Source: Motacilla alba alba | Lineage: Eukaryota > Chordata > Aves > Passeriformes > Motacillidae | Direction: 5' to 3' | Length of the DNA: 64,000 bases | Assembly (NCBI RefSeq): GCF_015832195.1 | Contig: NC_052016.1 | Span: 27,425,129 to 27,489,128 of the forward strand | Part shown: in pieces, positions 1-11,100 of the stretch | Numbering within the stretch: the first letter of the stretch is position 1 | Layout: each line of letters opens with the position of its first letter | Translations under genes and position numbers: made by a program | The notes under the pieces: generated by a model | What the model was told of the DNA's origin: nothing | Databases searched by the model: none | The model's input: only the letters and a program-made list of their open reading frames with translations

Positions 1-2654
1 GGGGCCCTGGAGGGCAGGCGGCCCGTGGCTTTGCACAGCAGCACAGGAGCATCCTACCCTTTGGCACTGCTCTGGCTCCCAGGAGATGGCCGGGGGCAGG
101 GACAAGGAGGAAACCTTGCTCAGAGAGGCTCTGATGGGAAGATGGGAGGGAACACCTCATCAGACACATCAGCAAGCCAAGGAATGCAGGTGACAAAGAG
201 CGAAGGAGGGGGAAATGCACTTCGGAAAATACAGGAATGATCTGAAACCGCCAAAGCAGGAAATGAGAGGAGAGAGATCTTAGAAAGCAAAGAGCAGACT
301 AAACATGCAAATTCTGACTAGAAATAAAGTAGAGGCTGGTGGAAGAGAATACAGCACAGGACAGCACAAGCAGCTGAGCAAACAGCAGTAAACCATCAGC
401 AACGCTGTGAAATACGACTGAGAAAGGATATGCTGCTCTGCAAAGGTCAGACAAGGAATCATGACTCAGGAAGAGAGAAAAACCTTGCTGGGAGTCTAGG
501 GGAGATGACAGTAGATTAACATCCCAAAACTTTGTCTTGTTTTGTACAACCACTAAATAAATAAATAGTCTGCACTGAAAATATACACTAGATTTGTGTA
601 TGTAAGCATTACATATTAAATCACAAACATTGTAAGGTGAAACATTACAATAAAAAAGAAAATGGAGAGGGAAGCATGAAACAGAGGAAAAAAAAAGCCT
701 GGTGAATTCTACCTTATGCTTGAGTTTCCATTGGCAAGCACTCAGAATGGATGAACTCTCTGACTCTCTGGCTTTCCTGTTGGGACAATGCTACTTGGAG
801 ACTGGGGTGGGAGGGGGCAGGCTTCCAACATTTCTGAAAAATGTGCACCTCTTCAGAGCACAATCACTCAGAAAGGGAGCAGTGACTAAAAAGAGATAAA
901 TGAAAACATGCTTCCTCCACCATGTAGCAGCAAAGGTAAGCTCTCAATACCAATTACTTGATTTTTAAAATTTTTTTGCAAGGAGAATGAGTAATGACAT
1001 GAGAAATCCATGTGACAATAGATGGATGTCACCATGGATAGTTCAGGAAACAAAGTATTTTCAAAAATTCTAATTACTGCAAATCTTAGTGGATTCAAAG
1101 CATTTGGGGGTCATCCATCAAAATTAAAGCATACTGTGATTAGGGAACTGTACTAGGATGGGATACATCTTGCGTTACAGGGAGCTTTCGAAATTAAAGC
1201 CAACATGCAGGGAAAACTGTGATTCCTTTGAGCTTTTGCTAAAATTTAGACAAGCTGTAATTAATATGCATACTTGGAACTTGGTGGGTCATGTGTCTTT
1301 TTAAAACTTGATAATTTTAATGCCATTTTTATTAATATGATTAATGCAAGCCGGTTTGTCTGATGAGAAGGAACAGAAGCAAATCAAAGTTAGCTGTCAG
1401 CTTCATTTAAACTCAGATTGGTAGGAATATACACTGTTCTCTGGCCTGAGATTTCAAATACAGGACAAGAAAAAAACCTTACAGAAATGGAACCATTATT
1501 TACTAAAGAGGATTGGAAGCTGTCATCCATTGAACAAGGCTTGGTTAACCAAACTTCGGGACATAATTGTACCTTCTACAAGATGTCAAGGTAATGGATA
1601 AGTATTTCAAAGGAGTTTTATTAAAAGACAGTATTTTCCAGGCTGTGAAAGGGCTTTAGATTGACAAACATCCTCTGAAAGTGAGCTAGGAAATCAGAGG
1701 GACAGTTTAATCCACACTGCCTTGATTTAGGCTCACTACACTCAGAAAATATCTGCTGAAACACAGGGCTGCCATTTATGATGAATCAAACTTTCTCCTG
1801 TAATGTGACACCCGTTTATAAATGAGCCTGTGATGCAGCAGCTCAGGCTCAAGAAAAGAGGAGACAGGAGAGGTTGGCAATTCTGGAAGCCAAGCCTGCG
1901 GTGTCTCGGGTAATGTGAGTATGAGCCACAAGCCCACAGCTAACATTCACCCTGCAGCGCTGCTCCACTCCCTGCAGCAGCTCCCCCTCCTGTGACTGTG
2001 CTCTCCCTGTCCCCACAGCTCCCCTTCCCTTCCCTCTGCTGCAGCCATGGCAGAGGCATGGAGTGGCTGCCTTGTGCATGCAAGCAACCCTGCAGAAAGT
2101 CAATTTTTCCTGTGTTTGCTGCACAAGATTGCATGCACAGCAACAGCATTACTTCAGGCTTTACCACCCTGACATCACATCTTCCTCACATCAGGAGGAT
2201 GTGTCTGTCCTTTGTGTTCTCCTGTGCACAGGCACAGAGGGATGGATTGAATGTGCAGGGAAGAGGGAGCTTCAGAAAAGCCCTGGGCAGGGGCTTTTCT
2301 GCACACAGAGCTGTGCAGATCTGATGAACTCAGCTTACCAACAAGTTCCTTCAGCAGACAACACAGCTAAACCCCTTCTTTTATAGAGCACAGGCTTCCA
2401 CTAAGACTTTGGTCAAACAGCTCTGAAGTGGAGAAATCACTATCCATATACTGAACTAAATCTAAACTCTAATGAGAAAGTGTTCACAGAGAGAAAGCTG
2501 AAAAAATGGAATGAAGGCAGTGCTGAAGCAAGAGCCCACATGTTTGCAGGCAAGCATTGTAGACACTTCATCAGTATTGAGTCAGCAACTAAGGTAGGCA
2601 GTAAGAGTTTGGAAGGAGCATGCCTCTGGATAGGTTAAGTGCACTAGACAGTCC
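1..2654. other. Intergenic DNA, no gene recognised
   Basis: Both strands show only short unrelated open frames. About 1900-2330 is somewhat richer in G+C, with overlapping short frames on both strands, but no known protein and no convincing splice-bounded exon. I see no recognisable repeat in this stretch. Confidence 0.5.
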
Positions 2655-2659
2655 ATACT
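2655..2659. repeat. Left target-site duplication of the solo LTR
   Basis: ATACT immediately before the TGTCATGG start of the LTR. It is identical to ATACT at 4154-4158 immediately after the LTR. Five-base duplications are usual for ERVL-class integrations. Confidence 0.85.
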
Positions 2660-3027
2660 TGTCATGGTTTGAAAGGAAGTGAGTTTTTTGGGAGGTGGTG
2701 GTCAAACCAATAGGTGCTCAGATGTGAATATTGGCACCTGGTTTGGCCACTGAGGATATGGATATGCCTCTGAGAACACAGGGGCTAAAAGCAAAGAACT
2801 CCCAGGAGAACGCTCTCTCTTGGTTCTGGTGGATGGAGAGGTCAGACCTGCCCTGCCCAGCTGCGGGCTGGGTGGGGGTGGAGAAGCCACGAGGTTGGAG
2901 GGAGGTAGGCCGGAGCCTTGGGCAAGGAAGGGAGGTGAAGGCCCCTGGCCCCGGCAGGACAAGAGTGAGTTCCCTACAGAGGTGGAAGAACTCTGAGAGG
3001 CATCGTTCAGCCCCCCTTTCCCAGGAG

Positions 3028-3093
3028 GGAGAGATAGAGATAGAGATAAAGATAGAGATAGAGATAGAGATAGAGATAGAGATAGAGATAGAG
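3028..3093 (+). repeat. (GATAGA)n microsatellite inside the LTR
   Basis: About eleven copies of a GAGATA/GATAGA hexamer with one AAAGATA interruption near 3047-3051. It lies inside the solo LTR. It produces the artificial Glu-Ile and Tyr-Leu type open frames seen here. Confidence 0.95.
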
Positions 3094-4018
3094 CACCTGT
3101 GCCACCTTGAAATTTGATAGCACTGGCCTGGCCGAGAAGGAGAAGGGGGGGGGCGGCGAGAAGAGTGCCCGGCAGGGCCAGCGTGGGAGTTCCGGACAGG
3201 CAGAGACTGTGATTTTAACCCTTCTGTGGGATAATGGAAACATTGCAAATGCTGATCCTCCGGGAGCTGAATGAGAAGAGAGGTAGGGATGAAATATGAG
3301 GAAATGGGCAAGTGTGGTGCAAGTGAAGAATGACCGAGAGAAGTTGAGAAGAATCCTAGGTGGGAGGAGATGATGGAGTGGCCTTTGGCTGGACTTTTCT
3401 TGTATGGCCATGGACAGAACCATTTTTCCTGTAATACAGAGACTGCTTTTTAGGGGGAGGCGATGGCTTGGTGCCAAAGGAGAGCAGTGAAGGAGTGATG
3501 TGAGCAGAGATGACGGGTGAGGAGGGTGGTGGTGCCCTCAATCTTCAGTGGAGAAGAAGAGCTTTGCTCTCGAGACCCCTCAGCCCCAGGGGGTGAAATC
3601 TGGGGGGACTAGTGTCCCAAAAAGTGAGAGACTGTCGTTTTTCTCCTGGGACTGGGCAAAGCATCCTTGAAAAGAGAACCCTAAAAGCAGCTCTGGTCCA
3701 TGTGCAGTGGTAAGAGCACTGGACATGGAAGGAAGAAGTCACGAAGGTGGTGCTGAGTGATGTGGAAACACAAAAGGACTCGGCTGTGTTTCCAGGGGAA
3801 GGCTGTGGCGCAAGAGGGACTCCTCTCTCCTTGATGAAATGAGAGGTGATTGTCGGAAGGGTGGAGATGGACTGAGACCTGATTATCTGAAGGGTGATGA
3901 TTGGGTAAAAATCTAAGGGTTGATTTTATGTTGTGGGAAATTGAGTGGGGGGGAGGAGAAATGTTTTTGAAAGGTTTCCATTTTGCTCTGTGTGTTCATA
4001 TTATTATAGTTGTAAGGT

Positions 4019-4024
4019 AATAAA
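4019..4024 (+). promoter_or_regulatory. Polyadenylation signal inside the LTR
   Basis: AATAAA about 130 bp before the end of the LTR, followed by a T-rich stretch. It fits the R-U5 boundary of a retroviral LTR in plus orientation. Confidence 0.6.
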
Positions 4025-4153
4025 GTTTTTTTCCTCCTTTGTTTACAAGTAGAGGCCTGCTTTGCTCTGTTTCTGATTGCATCTCACAGCAGATACCAGG
4101 GAGAATATGTTTTCATGGGGGCACTCGCATTGCACCAGTGCCAAACCATGACA

Positions 4154-4158
4154 ATACT
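4154..4158. repeat. Right target-site duplication of the solo LTR
   Basis: ATACT directly after the ...CATGACA end of the LTR, matching 2655-2659 exactly. Confidence 0.85.
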
Positions 4159-5678
4159 CCATCACCAAAACCATTTTCAGAAGAGCTGTGCATCCCCTGT
4201 CAAGTAGTTCCTGTACTCCTCTTGTTTCTTCTTTCACTACCAAACCCAACCACAAGCAGGAAGATTCTTTCTACTCTCCCCCTTCCTCTGCCTTCTACCT
4301 GTTTATCTTTTGTCTGATCTCCATCCCGGAAAGCTCCCTGCAGCGTTTTTTACCTGATAGGAAGTGAAGCAAAAAACCCAAAATCAGTCTTCCTGCAAAA
4401 GTGTTTTTTTTCCCTGTCATTAAATTCCTTCAAACATCTAAATTGCTATCAATCTACCCCAATGGCTTCATATATTTACCATAATTTTATTCTCTGTCTT
4501 CACTGCTACTGCAATTATACCTCCTTTCCATCTTATTTGGTCACTAGTCTCCCATTTGATTTTGATCTCATGGTCATGGATTGGTGGTGATGTTCCAGTC
4601 TTCCTTCAGCATGCGATTGGCACAGGTAATTAGACAAAAGGAGGAGGAAAGTATCTAAATTTCTGCTTGACCCACACACTCTCAAAAAAGATGCCAGCAA
4701 ATGAATGTGCAGATAACATGAACAGCGTGTTGTCAGGACTGACACTTTCTGCAGCACTTTCTGCACCAGAGAAACCACAGCAGCTGCAGAGCTTCAATCA
4801 AAGCACATTTACGGTAAATTCTTTGTTTCCAGGGTACTGTCAAGACACCAACCCCCTACAGCCAAACAATAAACAAAAATGTTAAAAAACCCTAAAATAC
4901 TGCAGACATCCCATGATGAAAGAGGTGGCACATCATTAAACAATCTTTTCAAACAGCCTTGAGCAGCTTAAATACTCCCCTGTGGAGTTACAAACCAGCT
5001 GTTACAAGGCAGAAACTGGATCGTTTCAAAGCACACAAAAATGCCCCAATTCATTATAGAACTCAGGATTTGCTAAAAAGTGAATAAAAAATTGCAGGGG
5101 GAAAAATGTTAAAAAACCCATTATTTTCCCAGTCTATAAAATTAATCCAGTTCTCTTTAATATAATTTCTCTGCACTGCTGCAATCTGCAAGCTCTTACA
5201 CATTTGAAATGGTTATTATATGCCCAGTTCAGTGGGTTCCTGTTTGAAAGTGAATGTATATGTTGTTAACAGAAATTGCAGAGAAATGTAGATGAGTTTC
5301 TTTCATTTGCATCTTCTGACTCACCTCAGGAAGACAGCTAGCACCACAGCTTTCCTGGCTAGCACACTTTACTACAACCCACAGTTCATGCTAATATCAG
5401 CATTTTCACAAAAAAAAAAGAAAAAGAAAAAAGAAAAAAGAAAAAAAAAAAGTGTTAGTTACGGGGAACCAGGGCACATTGAGCTGACAGTAGCAGTCAC
5501 ATCAGTACTGTCTCAAACAGCAGCCATCATCTGGAGCCAGCACAGAGCAGCAATGGCCTGATGCACTGATTGTACAGCTCAAGCCCTCGGCAGCTGTACC
5601 ACTGCCCCCACTGCATGCCTTTTCCCCTCTAAGACTTTACCTTAAGAGATCCCACATTGTTACAGCACCAGAGCATCC
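4159..5678. other. Intergenic DNA, no gene recognised
   Basis: AT-rich sequence between the solo LTR and a CR1 fragment. Only short open frames with no recognisable product. An A-rich simple repeat is noted separately. Confidence 0.5.
5410..5452 (+). repeat. A-rich (A)n/(AAAAAG)n tract
   Basis: A 43-bp run of A with regularly spaced G (AAAAAAG units). It may be a decayed poly(A) or a simple repeat; no element body with a clear tail is seen beside it. Confidence 0.9.
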
Positions 5679-6128
5679 ACAGAATCACAGAATGACTAGA
5701 TTGGAAGAGACCTTTAAGATCGAGTCCAACCCATGCCCTAACACCTCAACTAAACCATGGCACTGAGTGCCACATCCAGTCTTTTTTCAAACACTTTCAG
5801 GGATGGTTTGGATTCCGCCACGTGGACTCCACCACTCTACCACGTTGACTCTACCACGTCCCTGGGCAGAACACTCCAGTACTTTACCACTTTTCTGTAA
5901 AAAACTTTCTCCTAATATCCAACGTGGATTTCCCTTGGCACAGCTTAAGACTCTGCCCTCTGGTTTCGTCAGTTGCTGCCTGGAGAGACCAACCCTCACC
6001 TGGCTTACAGCCACCTTTCAGGAAGTTGTAGAGAGTGATAAGGTCACCTCTGATTCTCCTTTTCTCCAGGCTAAACAACCCCAGCTCCCTCAGTTGTTCC
6101 TCACAGGGCTCGTGTTCCAAGCCCCTTC
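5679..6128 (-). mobile_element. CR1 LINE 3' fragment
   Basis: Minus-oriented CR1 retrotransposon remnant. The avian CR1 3' end (AGAATCACAGAATGACTAG on the plus strand) lies at the left, then the usual TTGGAAGAGACCTTTAAGAT block and the CTGGGCAGAACACTCCAG segment. The minus strand retains a decayed reverse-transcriptase C-terminal stretch similar to [13 protein letters not shown] near 6050-6100. It is broken by stops and frameshifts and not functional. A local ACTCTACCACGT duplication sits at about 5832-5862. Confidence 0.9.
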
Positions 6129-7064
6129 TGCTTATGGAGTAGGAGTTACCATTCAGGATCACGCAGCAAAGGGAACAGAACTGTGGAAACGCACAGACAA
6201 GTATGATTCCAGCCAAGAAAAAAGACAAACCACTGACACAGTTAAAAGCTTAATGGTCGCAACACAGCATCGATGCTTTGTGCAGACAAGGGATGACTGC
6301 ACTTAAAGCCACTTACAGAGCTGGCCAGGTACTTCAGGCTGGCACAAACAGCCAGGGAACAGCTAATGAACAGCTGCTAATGAGACATTTGCTCACTGTG
6401 GAAGACAGAAGGGGCAAGAAAGAAGTGGAGCATTTCTGTCACCAAATGTCCCTGGGCAACAAAAATTGTAAAGGAGGAGAGAGTTCAAAGTGTGATATGT
6501 CAGGATCTTGGAGAGATGGGCACAGGCTCTTGGCAGCTGTGGTACTTAGGCCACAATAGCCAGCAAAGGGGGAAGATAGGATTTCAAAATTTCTGAGGAA
6601 AATCTTAATAACAGAGAAATTGTATCATAACAACCAAATAGAATGGATGAGGGAAGTTTATGAGTTAAACCAAGAGAAAAAAATAAGCCTGAGACTGAAT
6701 AAACTGAGGTGAGACTACCAGCCAAACACTATAAGAGAGCTGTAAGAGCATATTTCAAAAATGTGCATGTGCTTTTATTGAAAATGGGATGGGGAGAGAA
6801 AAAGGATGTTCTAATTAGGTTTAAAAATGTGTGCAGGCTTCCCCCACTGCCATATTTCAGGTGTTTGCAAATAAATCTAATTGCAATTTACCAATATCTA
6901 CAAGGATATCTCAACATATCTCAACGTTATCTTATACATAATTTTGCTTGGTTAAAGTTCCTATGCTATCTTTCACAGTTGCCTGTCAAAATTGTTGTTT
7001 GCTTTATGGCTATTTCCCCAATTTTTCCCTTGTCTTATTCCTATTTTATATTTCAATAGGAAAT

Positions 7065-7193
7065 TTATATATATATATCAATAGGATATATATACACACA
7101 CACACATATATATAGACATATATATATTTATATATATATTTTAATATATAAAATATATACATACATATATATGTATGTATGTATGTATATAAT
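7065..7193 (+). repeat. Compound (TA)n/(CA)n/(TATG)n microsatellite
   Basis: About 130 bp of alternating TA, CA and GTAT units, with several internal interruptions. Probably length-variable. Confidence 0.95.
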
Positions 7194-7707
7194 ATTTCTG
7201 CCTCACATTAGGGCCAAAATTATTGGTAGAAGACTTCTCTATTCTGTGTTTTCCACTTTTCCAGCATCTAGTTCACTGGGGTCTCATCACTGTAACAACA
7301 TTTTTGTCCAGGATCAGATAAATAGCAAGAATGACAGCAATATGTCTTTAATTTCCATGTTTTTTCTTATCTCTCAAATATGAGAAAAAGGTCATGCCAA
7401 AAGCACTGCATTTAATGTCAGCATCCTGATAGTTTCTTCTTCATGGAGCCCGGAGTGTTCTGAGGTGGGCAGGAAGAAAAAAATTCACAGCAGTTAGACT
7501 CCTGACTTTGAGGCAGAAGAAATTTGGTTGAGGAAAGGTCAGAATGGAATAACAAAGTTGGTTTTATTATATCTGCAAAAAGCTTAATAGAAACAAGATA
7601 CATAGATTAATTAGAACATAAATATCTTCTAATGACTTCAGCCTAGATCATCATCTTTTAATTGCCTTTCATTTCAAATCATGAAGGTTTTTGGCATATG
7701 CACTATG

Positions 7708-7740
7708 CTTCTATTGATTTAGTTTTTAAATCAATAGAAG
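7708..7740. repeat. Perfect 14-bp inverted repeat with 5-nt loop
   Basis: CTTCTATTGATTTA at 7708-7721 is the exact reverse complement of TAAATCAATAGAAG at 7727-7740, with a GTTTT spacer. An outer pair CTATG/CATAG at 7703-7707 and 7748-7752 could extend it with a bulge. It does not lie in a recognised element. Confidence 0.85.
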
Positions 7741-7910
7741 TGAGTCACATAGAATTCAACCTTTACTGACTTCAATACTTTGATAGAAGCCTAAGAAATA
7801 AATGCACACCAAGAGCTCGAGTCCAAACTGCTTGAACAGAGCTCCTTAACCATTATACGGACTTTAGATCTGCTTTTACATTAAACTTTCCTCCCTTATA
7901 TGGCCTTAAT

Positions 7911-8188
7911 CACAGAATCATAGAATGGGTTGGAGGGGGCCTTTAAAGGCCACCTAGTCCAATCCCTCCTGCAATGAGCAGGGACGCCTTCCACCAGAGC
8001 AGGATGTTCAGAGTCCCATCCAACCTGGCCCCCAATGTTTCCAGGTTGGGGCATTCACCACATCTCACAGCAACCTGTTCCAGTGTCTCACCACCCTCAC
8101 TGTAAAAATCCTCTTCCTTCAATCTAACCTAAATCAATCCTTCAGTTTCAAACGTTACCTTGCCCGATCTCAACAGACCTACTTGCAT
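7911..8188 (-). mobile_element. CR1 LINE 3' fragment
   Basis: Minus-oriented CR1 remnant starting CACAGAATCATAGAATGGGT, followed by the typical TTGGAGGGGGCCTTTAAAGG block, the GAGCAGGGACGCCTTCCACC segment and a decayed stretch to about 8188. It is non-coding and truncated at its 5' side. Confidence 0.9.
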
Positions 8189-11100
8189 CACACACAGAAA
8201 GTCTGGATAAACAGAAGAAAGCTTATTCAAGAAAAATAGAAAGAATAGTTAAGGGAGAAAGGAAACAAATTGCAGACATCCACATGATGAGAAGTTCTGT
8301 CCCTTGGCAGAGAGACACAATAGCAAAAAAATAATTGCAAAAGCCATTATTTTCACCTACTCCCTGAACTTTTCATGACATTTCCTGCTGAACCCGTGAT
8401 GGTTTGATTCTCCCTTTAAACTGGACTGATCAAGTTCTTGTTTTTGCAAAATGACAAAAAATCACCGCATAACAGAGCTTGGGAAAACAACAAAACTGAG
8501 CCTGCAGTGCTTTGTTCCACCACTTACAGACTGGTCTATCTGCCGGTGCTCACAGTCCAGCTGTAGGAAGGGGAAATTTCTTACTCTCTAGAAATGAGAA
8601 GGAGTAGGTGTTTTGCAGCTTCCAGTTTGCCATCTCCAGCATTGTACCTTTCAAGAGCACAAATAAATGAGCTACACTTATGATGTGTATTTAAATTCCA
8701 ATTATCATACAATTAAGCTACAACTATGCTTCTCAAGAAACAATATCCTCTTACAGCATAAACAAAACATCAGCAAAATTACTGAGATTGTTTCTTAGAG
8801 ACATAAACCATTTTCAATTCTTACTGCTTGCCAGAAGGATATTGCTTTACATCCAAAGGATGCCTCTCTCTATGTATGTGAGTTCTGGCATCATTGTTCC
8901 TAAAATAGCTTTCAAAGCATTTCAAAAACTACTCTTGTGGAACCTCTTCCCCCCTTCTTCCCGCTGCCCCCCCCCCACCTTCCCCTGAATTGATCTGATA
9001 GGGCTTTCATTAATAAACAGTCTCCCCTTCACAATGGGGACAGGAACAGAAACCATGGATTTTAGTCAACAGAATTTAAAGGAATTAAAACTTATCTTAA
9101 AATATTTGAAAATAATTGTCAGCCCCCTCCCCCTCAAACCCAGACAACCAAATATCCTGTCATTGTCTTTATCTGGTATTTTTAGTTTCAGCCTCAAAGT
9201 CCAGCTCCTCTCTAAACTCAAAGGCCAGTCCTAGCAACATTTCCTCTTGTCAGGATATGGTTTTGTAAAACTGATTCCCTGGTTTGAATAAGGCTCAATT
9301 CATTGATGTAAATGTAGAATGCAAAAAAGTGCCAAAGTCTTAAGAACTTTCCCCTTCTTATTCTCCAGCCCAAGAAAGCCCACTGCCACTGCAGCTTCAA
9401 AGTAGCTGACATGCAGCCCAGAGATCAGGCAAGCATTTCCTAGCTTATTATAGGCTGGTTTTCTGGGAGTCTCCCTCTCTCTACACGTTATTCAGCAGAC
9501 ATGCAAATGAAGTATTGTCCAATTTGTTCCCAAGTTTCTTACAGAAATGCAGAAGCAGTGTTCTCCTTTGTACTCCCCTAAACTGCCCTACTGGCCTGCC
9601 TCACAAATGTCTGCAGTCTCTAGATGTGTTTCTGTATTTAAACAGAGTGAAATATACATAAACTGTATTTCTTGAATGACAGAACTCACACAAGTTTTAT
9701 TAGTACTACATAAAATAAAACCTTTGCAAAGAGATCTCACTAAACCTCTGCAGTTTAGAGAGATAAATTATAGAGACATAGAAGTAGAAAGAGGGCACAT
9801 CCCTCCATTCCCTCTCCCTTTTGCCTTCTACTTACTGGAACACCTACCAAGGCCAGAGTTTCTCTGGATAAATAGGTTTAAAAAGCAGCTATGGATCTTG
9901 GGTGCACAAGTAGTTTTAAGTGCACTAAGAAATCTTAAAATATGTTGGATGACAAGGAAGTCGCTTTTGAAACTGGACCACCTGAAACTGAGGTATCACA
10001 ATTGCCCCCCAGATAATTTCATTATATTTGGGCAATAACAATTTTCAGCATGCTTGATGACTGTATGATTTATTGCCAGTCATGAGCATAAAGCATAGTC
10101 ACAGCATGACTGCTCTGTAGCTGGGAAATTATTTCCACAACTGTACCAAAAAGTGAAACCCAGATTTTAATTCTGAGAAAAAAACCCACAATCTCCCATT
10201 TCAAAGCAACCTGTAAGGTCTCAACACTTTCCATTGGGCTTGGATACAAAACTGCCAAATGACAAAGCTTTCTTTGCTTAATCATTCATTTGTAAGACTT
10301 GGCAAACTTTCTCACTATCAATTTCAAACCATGTAATTTTGTGAATATTTTCTAAATTTAGACGTCAACTAAACATATTTTCATTAGAATATAAAGAACA
10401 AAAGAAAGGCTGGTTCTTTCATTTTTCATCAAATGAACCCTATTCGGTCTTCCTTCTGGTTTTTCTTCTGCGGTTTTTTCTCCATAAAGGGATTTTCTTC
10501 CTCTTTTTTTTCTTTACTTCCTTTGCAGATACCTTTGTCACATCACTCCTTCCCATTTCCTCTGAGAAACCTTTTTATCCTATTGTCACTGACTTGCCAA
10601 CACAAGATTAACAACAAGCTCTTGTTCAAACAGTGCTGAACAAGCACCAGTAAGTTGGCATCATTTCAGAAAGTATAAGGAGCAGAAGTTTTCCTACTTG
10701 TTTATTAACTGAGAAACAAATAGACAAAAAAAATAGTTGGAGGACACGCAGCTCCCTCACAGCCACTGCTGAGTGATAGCACCTCTCTGTTTTTAAAGGC
10801 ACATGCAATAGCTTCCAAAAACTGAAAATAAAAATTTCTCCACCATAAAACGTATTCTCTAAATAAATAAACAGATTAAAAAAATGCTTCTCCTGAAATT
10901 CCTTTTCTCCCACAAACATGCTGTTAACAAGTCAGACAACTAGACTCACTCCATACACCTCATGCAGCTCTCCTGACAGACTTTGCTACTGTCTTGAAAG
11001 GGAGACCAGGCAGACTCAAGAGGCATGATATTGCTGTAATGGAGAAAGCTCAAATACAATGATGACAAAATATCAATAATACAAGGTCCCATGGGGCAGA

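Larger units (their letters stand above)
2660..4153 (+). mobile_element. Solo LTR of an avian ERVL-like endogenous retrovirus
   Basis: A 1,494-bp element that begins TGTCATGGTTTG and ends CAAACCATGACA, a perfect 12-bp terminal inverted repeat with the TG...CA ends of a retroviral LTR. It is flanked by the 5-bp duplication ATACT. An AATAAA signal at 4019-4024 near the 3' end sets the plus orientation. The TGTCATGGTTT start resembles bird ERVL LTRs as I remember them. No gag, pol or env coding follows or precedes, so it is a solo LTR left by recombination, with no intact viral gene. It is longer than many LTRs, and an internal (GATAGA)n array has added some length. Less likely, it is a non-autonomous element with terminal inverted repeats. 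Confidence 0.82.
6129..7910. other. Intergenic DNA between two CR1 fragments
   Basis: AT-rich, no gene recognised. It contains a TA-rich microsatellite and a perfect 14-bp inverted repeat, both listed separately. Confidence 0.5.

Noticed and set aside
1992..2386. Two overlapping plus-strand frames with a GC-richer base and a CCCCACAG acceptor-like site
   Set aside because: No recognisable domain, no matching donor that would define an exon, and opposing frames of similar length on the other strand.
2718..3477. Overlapping open frames of up to 197 codons on both strands with Ser-Ile, Glu-Ile and Leu-Tyr repeats
   Set aside because: They are translations of the (GATAGA)n array and flanking GC-rich LTR sequence, with no known domain and no retroviral protein similarity.
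2660..4153. A DNA transposon with terminal inverted repeats as an alternative to a solo LTR
   Set aside because: TG...CA ends, a 5-bp duplication, a polyadenylation signal near one end and resemblance to bird ERVL LTR starts fit an LTR better, although no database comparison was possible.
5767..6306. A 179-codon plus-strand open frame
   Set aside because: Most of it is the antisense of a CR1 fragment; the rest has no recognisable product.
7065..7193. Regular short repeats that could be mistaken for an array
   Set aside because: Simple TA/CA/TATG microsatellite with no unique spacers; not a CRISPR array.
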